DNA of 64,000 nucleotides from Xenorhabdus beddingii (GTDB taxonomy: Bacteria > Pseudomonadota > Gammaproteobacteria > Enterobacterales > Enterobacteriaceae). Positions 27,164 through 35,083 of the stretch are shown piece by piece. The DNA lies in the NCBI RefSeq assembly GCF_002127545.1, contig NZ_MUBK01000010.1, positions 59,004 to 123,003 on the forward strand. Reading direction: 5' to 3'. Every line of letters begins with the position of its first letter. Within the stretch, counting starts at the first letter, position 1. Both the position numbers and the translations under genes were made by a program. Below the pieces are notes generated by a model, which made no database searches, was not told where the DNA came from, and saw nothing but the letters and a program-made list of their open reading frames with translations.

Positions 27164-27703
27164 TTGTCATCATTAAAACCAAATACAGAAAATTTACCCA
27201 ATATTTTCCGCGAAATTAAAGAATATCTTCTACTTCCTTCAGCATTCCAGTTTGACTCCACTCCCCATCACGAAACAGAAAGCCGTGATTATTGTGCTAT
27301 GCGGTTTCAACTGGACAGTAAATCAATCGTCTTTCGTCAAGCTAAAACAACACCCAATAAACAAGGGCAATTTGTTACCCTTTGGAAAAGACCGACTCCA
27401 GATTCAGCAATCATGCCTTTTGAATACAGCGATAATATTGATTTCTGCTTAATCGCGACGGTTTCAGAAAATCAGAAAGGCATTTTTCTGTTTGATTCAC
27501 ATATCCTGATAAAAAAAGGCGTTTTTTCAACGCAAACTCAAGAAGGCAAAAGGGCCATTCGGGTCTATCCGACCTGGGTATCCCCTACCTCAAAGCAGGC
27601 CATCCAGACACAAAAATGGCAATCCTTATATTTTATCAATTTCGATAAGCAGGAAACTGCCATTGAGAAATTTAAGCATATGCTCTTAAATCATAATCAT
27701 TAA
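27164..27703 (+). CDS. MepB-family protein
   Basis: A 179-residue protein starting at TTG (27164), placed correctly behind AAAGGAG; no ATG is available. It carries the MepB-family pattern from residue about 60 onward: FRQAKTTPNKQGQFVTLWKR, then EYSDNIDFCLIA, and GKRAIRVYPTWV followed by KQAIQTQKWQSLYF. MepB was first named in the Staphylococcus aureus mepRAB multidrug locus, but its biochemical role is unknown. Here it stands alone with no MATE pump or MarR regulator beside it. Its low GC and placement after mltD mark the left edge of an accessory island. Confidence 0.8.
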   Translation: MSSLKPNTENLPNIFREIKEYLLLPSAFQFDSTPHHETESRDYCAMRFQLDSKSIVFRQAKTTPNKQGQFVTLWKRPTPDSAIMPFEYSDNIDFCLIATVSENQKGIFLFDSHILIKKGVFSTQTQEGKRAIRVYPTWVSPTSKQAIQTQKWQSLYFINFDKQETAIEKFKHMLLNHNH

Positions 27704-27781
27704 GAATGGGCGGTGTTGTATAAATATTAGAAGGGTGAGATTGGCGCCAAATAAATATGTAAAAAACAAAAAAATTATGCG

Positions 27782-27817
27782 ATTAAGCATATATGTAATA
27801 TATGCTTAATTTTTTTG
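27782..27817. terminator. Bidirectional terminator between mepB-like gene and hcp
   Basis: ATTAAGCATATA (27782-27793) pairs perfectly with TATATGCTTAAT (27799-27810), followed by seven T residues on the plus strand. On the minus strand the stem is followed by a T-rich stretch after CGCATAA, so it can serve both convergent genes. Confidence 0.85.
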
Positions 27818-27818
27818 T

Positions 27819-28298
27819 TTAATAAACTCTATCTTCCCATATGCTATAGGCTGATGTTCCCGCTGTTACATGGTTCCATGAAATGGATTTGTAGTTGAGT
27901 ACAATTCTTTCATAGGGCATGGCATCAAAATCATTTATAGAGTGTGGATAAGTACAAGAAATCTCAGAAATTGTTGCTTCTGTAATTTTGACTTCATAAA
28001 ATAGTTCTAACTGACCCGCTTGGCTGGTTCTGTGAAAAATAAAGACGCCATTCAGCGATTCATTTGAATCTATCGCCATTGCTAATAAAGGGGAGGACTT
28101 ATCGATAGGTTTGATGAATTGTATTGGTTGATGGCTGACATTTTGTTGACGCATGATGGTGTGATTCAGGCTGAGTACCTGTATCTGATCTTCGTGCCCA
28201 TGTTGATAGCGGTTTCCTATGGAATCGGGCGTTGAACACCCCGCTGATATTAAACCTTGCTTCTTACCCTTTAACGATAAATAAATCATATATGACAT
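27819..28298 (-). CDS. hcp: Orphan Hcp-family type VI secretion tube protein
   Basis: 159 residues from the ATG at 28298 (MSYMIYLSLKGKKQG); an upstream in-frame start would add four residues. Family features are the N-terminal IYLSLKGKKQGLISAGC, HEDQIQVLSLNHTI in the position of the conserved DxIxVxxxxH strand, PIQFIKPIDKSSPLLAMA, the LFYEVKITEATIS strand, and PYERIVLNYKSISWNHV before a short acidic tail. Hcp hexamers stack into the T6SS tube and carry small effectors. No sheath, baseplate or ClpV gene is in the window, so it is an orphan. It is divergent from the putative effector genes, a typical orphan hcp-effector layout. Confidence 0.88.
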   Translation of the reverse strand: MSYMIYLSLKGKKQGLISAGCSTPDSIGNRYQHGHEDQIQVLSLNHTIMRQQNVSHQPIQFIKPIDKSSPLLAMAIDSNESLNGVFIFHRTSQAGQLELFYEVKITEATISEISCTYPHSINDFDAMPYERIVLNYKSISWNHVTAGTSAYSIWEDRVY

Positions 28299-28887
28299 AA
28301 AGATTACCATCCTAGTTTATTATTTAAATGATGTGGACTTAAGCACTAAGCCTGAGGGGTATAACCTAACACATTAAAAATAATTGTGATGGACGCGTCA
28401 AGGCAAAAAAATCTTTTTGATCTCCCTTTTGTTAGATTGTCATTTTTATCCTTAAAAAAGAAAACATCCTCCTTGGTTATAATAACAATGATTACCAATT
28501 AGTTATTGTTATAATCCGTTATCCCGAACCTAATTAACGAATTAATCATCGTGATAAATATCACAATTTTTGATGGAATCATTTAACCGTAGCAATAGGG
28601 GAACTTCCGTTTATTTGAAACTATGAATTATTTTTATCAGAAATTTTTTCATTTTCAAAAACGGTCTAAAAAGAGCAAACACTCACAAATAGGTGGGTAT
28701 CTTCGTCGAAATAAAGCCGCCAAATAAAGATACAGAATATCGGCTTTACAGTTACCATTGTTACTTATGTGATGATTAGCCCTTGATTTTAAGCTATATT
28801 CAATGGGTTATTATTATGTGATTGATGTGGTGATTTTTTATATAAAGATGTTATATTCTAATTCTTAATGAAAAATGGGGGTGCCGT
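28299..28887. other. AT-rich divergent intergenic region between hcp and effector genes
   Basis: About 590 bases with no supported gene on either strand. It is strongly AT-rich and contains a near-palindromic stretch around AATAACAATGATTACCAATTAGTTATTGTTATAA (28483-28516, shown here only by its ends AATAACAATG and TTATTGTTATAA). It should hold the promoters for hcp and the rightward genes; I could not place specific elements. Confidence 0.4.
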
Positions 28888-29088
28888 ATGGATGAGAGAG
28901 AAGCATTGATGCAGCAAATAAGTGATCTATTGATTGATAACCCGGCGAGATCAGAAGATAAGCTGGCAGTGATGATGATGTTCTGTTTTCAATTATTATC
29001 ATCGACTCAGACAGATGGAGTAAATATGCGTGTTTCGGATGGCAGAGTTTTATCATTAAAATTTGAGAAAGAAAAATTAAAACATTGA
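28888..29088 (+). CDS. Small acidic protein of unknown function upstream of putative effector
   Basis: A 66-residue ORF beginning MDEREALMQQISDLLIDNPA with a hydrophobic middle (KLAVMMMFCFQLLSS) and basic end. It lies 29 bases upstream of the next gene and in the same direction, so it may be an adaptor or chaperone for the effector, or part of the operon leader. No family is recognised. The ribosome site is poor, which lowers confidence that it is translated. Confidence 0.5.
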   Translation: MDEREALMQQISDLLIDNPARSEDKLAVMMMFCFQLLSSTQTDGVNMRVSDGRVLSLKFEKEKLKH

Positions 29089-29117
29089 GATTATGATTTT
29101 ATTGAATGAGGTTTTGA

Positions 29118-30008
29118 ATGGATATTAAAAGAAAAAATGAATTATTGAATTTTCATTTAGGTGGTGTTGTGCAAATAGATGAGGCAGATGGTATATTAAA
29201 GCCTTGGCTAAATACTTCCCAAGCGATTGAACAAATGACGGATCAATTGGAAAAAAATTTAGAACTTTTTGTTGTATTGACATTAGAAGAGGCTCTTGAT
29301 GCTGTGAAGAATCTATGCGTACCTAAACCAAATGCATCATGGAAAGATGCTACTTTTGCATGTACAGATATTGCCTCGTCGTTCACTGGTAATATTATTG
29401 ATGGTTATGGTTTGAAGAAAATAATAGATGAACTCAGTAGTTATTTTGGTGTTAAGGCTAAAGAATATGTCGATAAATATGGAAATAGAAGCATAAAGTT
29501 AACAGGCCGAACTGGCGTTAGAAACTATTTAACGGCTGCAAAATATGGTGTGAATAACTTTAAAATGATAGATATGGGCATAGGTTCACAAGGAATAAAA
29601 AATGGTATAATTACTGGAGCAAGATACTGTATTATTGTTGGTGCTGCTTATAGATTTGTTGAATTATGGTTTAAAAATGAATATGATCTTTATGATTTTT
29701 TTGGAAATATTACCATGGATGTAGCCAAAACTGCCGTTTCAGTTTTGGCTGGGTTTGGAGCAAAGGCTATTGCTGGTGCTTATTTGGCAGGTGGTGCTTA
29801 TGTCCTTGCGGTATCTTGTGGTATATTTTTTTTGGGGGTTGGAGTTGCGATTATATTATATCGCCTTGATAATAAATTTGAAATAAGAAAAAATCTTATA
29901 GAATATATGCGAGAGAGTGCAATAGAATATGCAAAAAAAAGAAGAGTAAATTATGCATCTCACCCTGATAAAGTTCTCAGCGAATTAGGGAGATCTTGGC
30001 GTGGATAA
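29118..30008 (+). CDS. Putative membrane-active T6SS effector (YafU-like hydrophobic domain)
   Basis: A 296-residue protein with a soluble N-terminal part (1-160) and two hydrophobic regions: GARYCIIVGAAYRFVELWF (about 167-185) and a long glycine/alanine-rich hairpin at about 203-248 that ends FFLGVGVAIILYRL. The segment FFGNITMDVAKTAVSV resembles, from memory, the E. coli inner-membrane protein YafU. Such a hairpin within an otherwise soluble protein is typical of pore-forming or membrane-inserting toxins. It lies divergent from an orphan hcp and directly before a small polytopic membrane protein that overlaps it by 8 bases. The effector role is inference from this context. Codon use is very AT-rich. 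Confidence 0.6.
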   Translation: MDIKRKNELLNFHLGGVVQIDEADGILKPWLNTSQAIEQMTDQLEKNLELFVVLTLEEALDAVKNLCVPKPNASWKDATFACTDIASSFTGNIIDGYGLKKIIDELSSYFGVKAKEYVDKYGNRSIKLTGRTGVRNYLTAAKYGVNNFKMIDMGIGSQGIKNGIITGARYCIIVGAAYRFVELWFKNEYDLYDFFGNITMDVAKTAVSVLAGFGAKAIAGAYLAGGAYVLAVSCGIFFLGVGVAIILYRLDNKFEIRKNLIEYMRESAIEYAKKRRVNYASHPDKVLSELGRSWRG

Positions 30009-30402
30009 TAAAAATAGGATTGTAGTTATAATAAGTGCATCATTCATGTTTTTTATTGTGGCTATTGCTGTTTTTTTTGTTATTGAGGATTTTATATCAA
30101 TCATTAAGATGGGAGATGAAATTATACTTTCTTGGAAATCATTTGCTTTTTTCTTTTCTTCTCCTTTTCTTTTTTATTTTTGTATTAATGCTATCTATTA
30201 TAGTGTTATTGCAAAACAGCCAAAACTGAATGACTTAGCAATTAAAATTTTACTGTCATTTTGTATTTTTTTCTTAATTTTGAGTGTACCTATATCTTGG
30301 TATTTTGACCATAAGTTTAAGAAATTAGGTTATTCTGTCTGTTATAAATCATCATGGAGTGCACCCAATAAATATGTTAAAGATATAAAATTATGTCGTT
30401 AG
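30001..30402 (+). CDS. Small polytopic membrane protein, candidate immunity protein (DUF1240-like)
   Basis: A 133-residue inner-membrane protein with three to four hydrophobic segments: IVVIISASFMFFIVAIAVFF (about 7-26), FAFFFSSPFLFYFCINAIYY (about 48-67) and LLSFCIFFLILSVPISWYF (about 84-102). A short cysteine-containing tail follows (GYSVCYKSSW and IKLC). The tail pattern recalls the Yersinia DUF1240 family, from memory. It begins (GTG) inside the end of the preceding gene, giving translational coupling. A membrane protein tied to a putative membrane-active toxin is the expected form of an immunity protein. It is very AT-rich. Confidence 0.6.
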   Translation: MDNKNRIVVIISASFMFFIVAIAVFFVIEDFISIIKMGDEIILSWKSFAFFFSSPFLFYFCINAIYYSVIAKQPKLNDLAIKILLSFCIFFLILSVPISWYFDHKFKKLGYSVCYKSSWSAPNKYVKDIKLCR

Positions 30403-30703
30403 GAAAATGTTCCAATATTGGCATAATTTCATGCAATAGAACTGTAATTCAAAATAAATTTTGCATATTGCATAGTCTAAAAATCATTCATTATCGAGCG
30501 AGGTAGATATAGGAAATATCGATAATGGTTGCCCTGTGATTTTTATTTCATAAAAAATCGCCAACTGTTTTCATGATAAAACAATCAACAATAAAAATCA
30601 TCACTTTATTAAACATTCCATTTTGCGTTACATTAACTCTCGCAATTGAATATAGCGTATTTATAATACTTTTCGATAACTAAAAATATTAAGGCCACAA
30701 CCC
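30403..30703. other. Intergenic region after the effector/immunity pair
   Basis: About 300 AT-rich bases with no supported gene or hairpin. The leader AATATTAAGGCCACAACCC before the next start contains a weak ribosome site (AAGG). Confidence 0.4.
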
Positions 30704-30994
30704 ATGTATAAAAATGGATATTTTGTCACAGCAGAAATTAGAGCCAACGCAAATGCAGATCTCACTATCGTCGTCAACGAACTAAAAACCCTACAACAAA
30801 AGACCCTTTTAGAACCAGGCTGTGAAATATTTTTCATCCAGCAATCCAGCGAAAATCCACACTCATTTATCATGTGGGAAAAATTTATTGACCATGATTC
30901 ATACAAGAAGCATTTTGAATATGAACACACTCAGTATTATTTCTCTTTAAATTTAACCGAGATCGTACAGGATTTTAAAACAGATACTATTTGA
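30704..30994 (+). CDS. Antibiotic biosynthesis monooxygenase (ABM) domain protein
   Basis: A 96-residue single-domain protein of the dimeric ferredoxin-like ABM/quinol monooxygenase family. Pattern: YFVTAEIRANAN strand 1, LKTLQQKTLLEPGCEIFFIQ (helix then strand, with the characteristic EPGC), and FIMWEKFIDHDSYKKHFEYEH, where W-E-x-F-x-D and the terminal His are typical. Relatives such as YgiN act on quinols or small reactive compounds; the substrate is unknown. It shares direction with the RidA-like gene 50 bases downstream, with a hairpin between them. Confidence 0.8.
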   Translation: MYKNGYFVTAEIRANANADLTIVVNELKTLQQKTLLEPGCEIFFIQQSSENPHSFIMWEKFIDHDSYKKHFEYEHTQYYFSLNLTEIVQDFKTDTI

Positions 30995-31006
30995 TCCCAT
31001 CAGAAA

Positions 31007-31028
31007 AGAGCCTATCCAAATAGGCTCT
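31007..31028 (+). terminator. Hairpin between ABM and RidA genes
   Basis: AGAGCCTAT (31007-31015) pairs perfectly with ATAGGCTCT (31020-31028) around a CCAA loop. There is no T-run after it, and the ribosome site of the next gene follows at 31033. It may attenuate or stabilise rather than terminate. Confidence 0.5.
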
Positions 31029-31044
31029 CGATAAGGAGTTTATT

Positions 31045-31425
31045 TTGGTTATTCGAATGAATTATGACAACTTACCTCAAGTCAAAGGCCCTTATGTACA
31101 TGCCACCAAACATCATGGTCTGTTATATATTTCAGGTTTAACCGCTTTTGGCACAGCAGCACAACATCTTAATGTTGAATCACAAGCTGTTGCCATTCTC
31201 CAACAGATTACGTCAATACTTAATCAGGAAAAACGGCATCAGTCTGATCTGGTAAAATTCACCATTTTCATTAAGGATATCAGCCAGCTTCCGGCTATTC
31301 GTCCATTACTGTTTGAATTTTATGAAGGCCATTTACCCGCCTGTTCTCTGGTTGAAGTCTCAAATCTTATTCATCCGGACTTACACATAGAAATTGAATC
31401 CATTATTGCCCTGCATGATGAATAG
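31045..31425 (+). CDS. RidA/YjgF/YER057c-family protein
   Basis: A 126-residue protein starting at TTG (31045), six bases after AAGGAG; an ATG four codons later is too far from the site. The RidA pattern is visible: YISGLTAFGTAAQHL (about 29-43), QAVAILQQITSIL, LVKFTIFIKDISQLPAI with conserved F/D residues, and the C-terminal segment CSLVEVSNLIHPDLHIEIES. The catalytic Arg of deaminase-type RidA, normally in the R-S/T-x-V region, is replaced around ACSLVEV. It is therefore probably not a standard imine deaminase. It is adjacent to the ABM protein and may share a pathway. Confidence 0.82.
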   Translation: MVIRMNYDNLPQVKGPYVHATKHHGLLYISGLTAFGTAAQHLNVESQAVAILQQITSILNQEKRHQSDLVKFTIFIKDISQLPAIRPLLFEFYEGHLPACSLVEVSNLIHPDLHIEIESIIALHDE

Positions 31426-31483
31426 GTTGCATGACCCAGCCAGTCAGGTATGGCCTGAACCCAAACGGTATTGTTTGCTATTT

Positions 31484-31900
31484 TTATGCTTGACGTTTCT
31501 TTCTCAAATGGCTGGCAATTGCGGTAATAATCAGCCCCCCAATAACCGTGGTATGCTCAAGCGCGAAATAGAGTGAGATTTTGGCGTACTCACCTGAGAA
31601 ATGCCAAAAGGTATGGACAATGACAATGGTCAAAAAGAGGAAAACAGCTAACATTCCGGCACCCAGCCAGACAAGGCGATCAAACAAGATCAATAAAGAA
31701 CCAGAAATCAAAACAACGGCTGACGCGATATTAAACAACCAGTCTGGATGCAATCCCGCAGCCCGCATTTCTGCCAGACTGCCTTCAAAATCAATCAGTT
31801 TAGCAAGCCCGGAAGCGATAAAAATGACCAGAAGAAACAATCGGGCAATAATCCACAACCCATTACTCTCAAGTGCGTTTTCAATAAAACGTTTCATCAT
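31484..31900 (-). CDS. DoxX-family membrane protein
   Basis: A 138-residue inner-membrane protein with four hydrophobic segments (about 17-36, 50-70, 78-98, 108-128), the usual DoxX layout. The family's opening pattern is LLVIFIASGLAKLIDF followed by GLHPDWLFNIASAV. The start at 31900 follows AGGAAT on the minus strand; a second ATG lies one codon later. DoxX-type proteins often work with redox or thiol-stress partners, but none is adjacent. It is convergent with the RidA gene. Confidence 0.8.
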   Translation of the reverse strand: MMKRFIENALESNGLWIIARLFLLVIFIASGLAKLIDFEGSLAEMRAAGLHPDWLFNIASAVVLISGSLLILFDRLVWLGAGMLAVFLFLTIVIVHTFWHFSGEYAKISLYFALEHTTVIGGLIITAIASHLRKKRQA

Positions 31901-32245
31901 CAATATTCCTGATCCTTAAGCAAAAACCCTGTCTTTTTTATGCAATAAAACGACAGAACGATATTTTGTCAGTTAACAGACACAGCAACTTTGCACTATA
32001 AAACCTAAAGCTAACTTGAGGTCAATAGACATGATGAAAGATAAATATATTAAATAGCGGTATCGGGTGCAGTTATTTTAGAAATATGTTGAGAAGTCAC
32101 ATCTTGCTTAATTGATTATAGACTCGAAATAATTTTATCTTAAGATATGAAATTCATACTGAGGGAAATTCAATAACGTTTTCTGGTATTTTTTTCATTT
32201 TAGAAGCCTTAAGCACATTAACCCTACTCTTAACAAAGGTATTTT
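31901..32245. other. Intergenic region between divergent doxX and the GIN-domain gene
   Basis: About 345 AT-rich bases with no supported gene. It must contain both promoters. An AAAGGT ribosome site lies at its right end. Confidence 0.4.
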
Positions 32246-32896
32246 ATGAGAAAAATAGCAATTTTGGTGGCATTAATTTCAGGAGCCACATTCCATCCAG
32301 CAATGGCAGCAGAAAAAACCATTGAAGTTCAGAGCTTCACTGCCGTTAATGTGCAAAAAGGCGTTAATCTAACGATCAAATGTGCTGCCACCTCTTCATT
32401 AAAAGTTAAAGGTATGCAATCATCCATTGATGAACTTGATGTTAATCACGATGGCAATACACTGCGTCTGATTAACGAAGCCAACAAAAACAATAATCTT
32501 ATCTCCTCAGCCATTGATATTACCCTATACACTGATAAGCCACTGAATAATTTATTCACTAAATCAGGCGTCAAAACGAAAGTGGATGCTTGTGCCGTAG
32601 ATGGTGAAAATCTGGAAATTTCAGGGCAAATGGGCAGTAAAATTGATGTTGCAGGCAAAACCAAACATCTGAACCTTACGCTGGAAATGGGAGCGGTGTT
32701 TAATAAAACGTCTCAGAAATTCAGCGCCGATTCCGCCAACGTGAATTTAAGTATGGGGGCATCAGCTTTTCTCTGCCATATTACCAATATTACGAGTAGC
32801 CTAACGGCGGGAACCAAGATCTTCGTTGATAAGAACGCCGTCGTTAAAACCATAGATAATTTCGCCAGCGGAATTTCTACCGACGTCTGCTCTTGA
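32246..32896 (+). CDS. Exported GIN-domain (DUF2807-type) protein
   Basis: A 216-residue secreted protein with a Sec signal peptide (MRKIAILVALISGATFHPAMA, cleavage after about residue 22). The rest reads as a repetitive right-handed beta structure of the head-GIN/DUF2807 type: FTAVNVQKGVNLTIKC, LRLINEAN, LNNLFTKSGVKTKV, LEISGQMGSKIDVAGKTK and VNLSMGASAF. The family's function is unknown; members are periplasmic or outer-membrane adhesion-like proteins. Several cysteines (in KCAATS, DACAVD, LCHITN, DVCS) could form disulfides. It is monocistronic. Confidence 0.72.
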   Translation: MRKIAILVALISGATFHPAMAAEKTIEVQSFTAVNVQKGVNLTIKCAATSSLKVKGMQSSIDELDVNHDGNTLRLINEANKNNNLISSAIDITLYTDKPLNNLFTKSGVKTKVDACAVDGENLEISGQMGSKIDVAGKTKHLNLTLEMGAVFNKTSQKFSADSANVNLSMGASAFLCHITNITSSLTAGTKIFVDKNAVVKTIDNFASGISTDVCS

Positions 32897-33395
32897 AATC
32901 ATTTTTGGTAATATTTTTATAAAAATAACTCAATCTATTTATTGTGTTCTAATTAATATCAATCACTAAAAAATAGGTTGAGTGACAAGTTGAATTCCAT
33001 GCGTAATTCCGTACATTTCTTTGTTTTTGTTATTTTTAATTTTCCATTAAAATAGATAAAGCAGAAACAAAAATGATTTTATTGATAACCCATCATCATG
33101 ATTTTAGGAAAGTAAAGCCAAGGGGAAAATAGCGTGTAATAAGTTTAATTTATGATTTACAGAAAAATAATTTTCCTAAAAAGCATTCCACATTTTTAGT
33201 ACTGAAATATCGCCTTCTGACTTGCGACAGAAAACCCATCCTTCGCCATTAACAACTCTCGTTTAGCTAATTGAGAGGTTGCCTCTGAGAGACTTAATAT
33301 TCCGGCTCCTACCCATAGTTATAGATTATTCATGCTTTAATCCCCAAGAGTAACCACACAGAGATATATTCAATATAAAATAAGGTAACTACGTT
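32897..33395. other. AT-rich intergenic region, possible coding remnant
   Basis: About 500 bases with no intact gene. On the minus strand, 33196-33318 is open for about 40 codons (containing LAKRELLMAKDGFS), with in-frame stops on both sides. It reads like protein but has no good start, so it may be a remnant of a degraded gene. The right end holds TAAGGT before the next start. Confidence 0.35.
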
Positions 33396-34433
33396 ATGGA
33401 AAAAGAAGACAAAATAATCCCCTCTCACTCCTTATCCGATTCAGATAAATCTACACTTTCAGAATCAGAAAATATTAATGATGATAATGAAAACCTGTTT
33501 CCAGAAGACAATGAGGCTGCTCTTATTACACCGGATGAGGCCGCATTTAACAAAAAGATAAATCGATATGTTACCTATCTCATTAGGGATGAAAATAAGC
33601 GCATACTATGTATTGATTCTACTCAACGTGTCGGAGATTCACACGCCTATTTTGGACAAGAGGAAACGAATTATCATGACTTTATCATGATAATTCATTG
33701 GAATACGCCTGCGCCGACAGTACCAAAACGTCTGGTAGGGAAATACTATGACCATAAATTTTTTCTGTATTCAAACGATATGACAAATGAGTTGAATTGG
33801 GCAATTTGGGATACGCCTAATTCTCAGCCAGAAGAATTTCTGATATTAATCAGGGCAGAATATGTCAAAACCGAAGACGGCGTAAATAAATATAAATATA
33901 TTTGGAATTATAAAGGAAAAGACATCTATCTTTGCAGCGATCTCGTGGAGAACGAGCGTGAATGGAGTTGGTTATACTTATCTGATAAAAAATATAGCTT
34001 ATTTAGCCAACATATTCATTATATTCAGAGCGAACTGATAAAAATGTTATGCCAGAAGACCTGGCCAAATATTACATTCAAATATCATAAATTAAGAATA
34101 ATGGATAGAAAATATTGCGTTATTTCAGACAGAACAGCGCAATATATATATAAACAATCAGAGCTGAAAAATTTCAAATATAGACAAGAATCTTTTGATT
34201 GTGATGATTTTTGTTATATATACAAAGCACAGGCCAGTAAAGAAGCCTATATCAGTAATGAGCGTTTCGGATATGCTCTTGGCATAATCGTTGGAACAAA
34301 TAAAGAGGATCAAGGTCACTCTGTTAATATCTATATCAACGATGAATTAAAGGTTAAACTTATAGAACCACAAACTGGAAAAATCATAAATGGCGAAGAT
34401 TGGGATCACCGTCCAACTTTTATCTTAATATAA
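33396..34433 (+). CDS. Candidate lectin-protease toxin with MOA-like papain-fold C-terminus
   Basis: A 345-residue protein without signal peptide. Residues 1-50 are acidic and low-complexity. Residues 55-205 contain repeated aromatic strands (DYHDFI-like NYHDFIMIIHW, YYDHKFFLYSND, YKGKDIYLCSD, WSWLYLSDKKYSLF) compatible with a beta-trefoil lectin. The C-terminal domain (about 205-345) has FDCDDFCYIYKAQ (Cys269), EDQGHSVNIYIND (His308) and LIEPQTGKII (Glu324). From memory, the Marasmius oreades agglutinin has Cys215, His257 and Glu274, so order and spacing agree. MOA is a glycan-binding calcium-dependent cysteine protease. The homology call is recognition-based. Base composition is AT-rich. 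Confidence 0.68.
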   Translation: MEKEDKIIPSHSLSDSDKSTLSESENINDDNENLFPEDNEAALITPDEAAFNKKINRYVTYLIRDENKRILCIDSTQRVGDSHAYFGQEETNYHDFIMIIHWNTPAPTVPKRLVGKYYDHKFFLYSNDMTNELNWAIWDTPNSQPEEFLILIRAEYVKTEDGVNKYKYIWNYKGKDIYLCSDLVENEREWSWLYLSDKKYSLFSQHIHYIQSELIKMLCQKTWPNITFKYHKLRIMDRKYCVISDRTAQYIYKQSELKNFKYRQESFDCDDFCYIYKAQASKEAYISNERFGYALGIIVGTNKEDQGHSVNIYINDELKVKLIEPQTGKIINGEDWDHRPTFILI

Positions 34434-34573
34434 GATAGTAACCCGGCATTTCACGCCACTGTTATTTTACTCAAGTGGTGATGTATCACTCCGACACCCA
34501 GCCCATTCATTGCGCTTTAAACCATCAGCAAAAAATGGGCTGGATATTCAGTCGAACTCATGGAAATTCTGAG

Positions 34574-35071
34574 TTACTGTACCAACAAGCTATTTTGAAG
34601 TTTATTCAATTGGCTCTGCAACTGCTGTAATTCCAATTGTTTTTGCATCTCAGACTGAGATGGCTGATTTGACACATTACGCAGGCGATCCTCCAATTCA
34701 GCAATCTGTTTTTCCATGTTCGCTTTACCCACTGATTTCGTTTTCAATTGATTCAGCAAATGATTTAACGACTTATGCAATGCGGTCTGAGAACGTCTTT
34801 TACTTTCCAAATTCGCTTTACCCGCTTTTTTCTCACGTTCAATCGCAGCATAAACGGCTTTGAACTCTTTGTTCAATGCCTGTTCGTGTTGCAATTCTTT
34901 CTCTTTTTCCACCACACGCTGATCCCAGGTGCCTGAGTAATTGCAGTTAAATTTTGCAATGAGACTCATATCACCCAGTGTTGGATCACACTCTTTTGCA
35001 TTCGTCACACAGCCAGTGAGTACCATGCCCGCAGCTAACATGATTAAGCCACGCATCATTAATCCACACAT
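34574..35071 (-). CDS. Coiled-coil lipoprotein of the srf locus (165 aa)
   Basis: A 165-residue predicted lipoprotein. The lipobox is MLAAGMVLTGC with Cys21, followed by VTNAKECDPTL. Most of residues 45-160 is charged, heptad-like helix (for example VEKEKELQHEQALNKEFKAV and EKQIAELEDRLRNV). The start at 35071 has GGAG five bases upstream. It is the last gene of the minus-strand train, 12 bases after the 234-residue lipoprotein. The residue after the lipidated Cys is Val, not Asp, so outer-membrane sorting is plausible. I recognise no named family. Confidence 0.75.
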   Translation of the reverse strand: MCGLMMRGLIMLAAGMVLTGCVTNAKECDPTLGDMSLIAKFNCNYSGTWDQRVVEKEKELQHEQALNKEFKAVYAAIEREKKAGKANLESKRRSQTALHKSLNHLLNQLKTKSVGKANMEKQIAELEDRLRNVSNQPSQSEMQKQLELQQLQSQLNKLQNSLLVQ

Positions 35072-35083
35072 AAAAACTCCTTA

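Noticed and set aside
33196..33318. A short minus-strand gene
   Set aside because: It has stops on both sides, no good start and no ribosome site. It is kept only as a possible coding remnant in the intergenic description.
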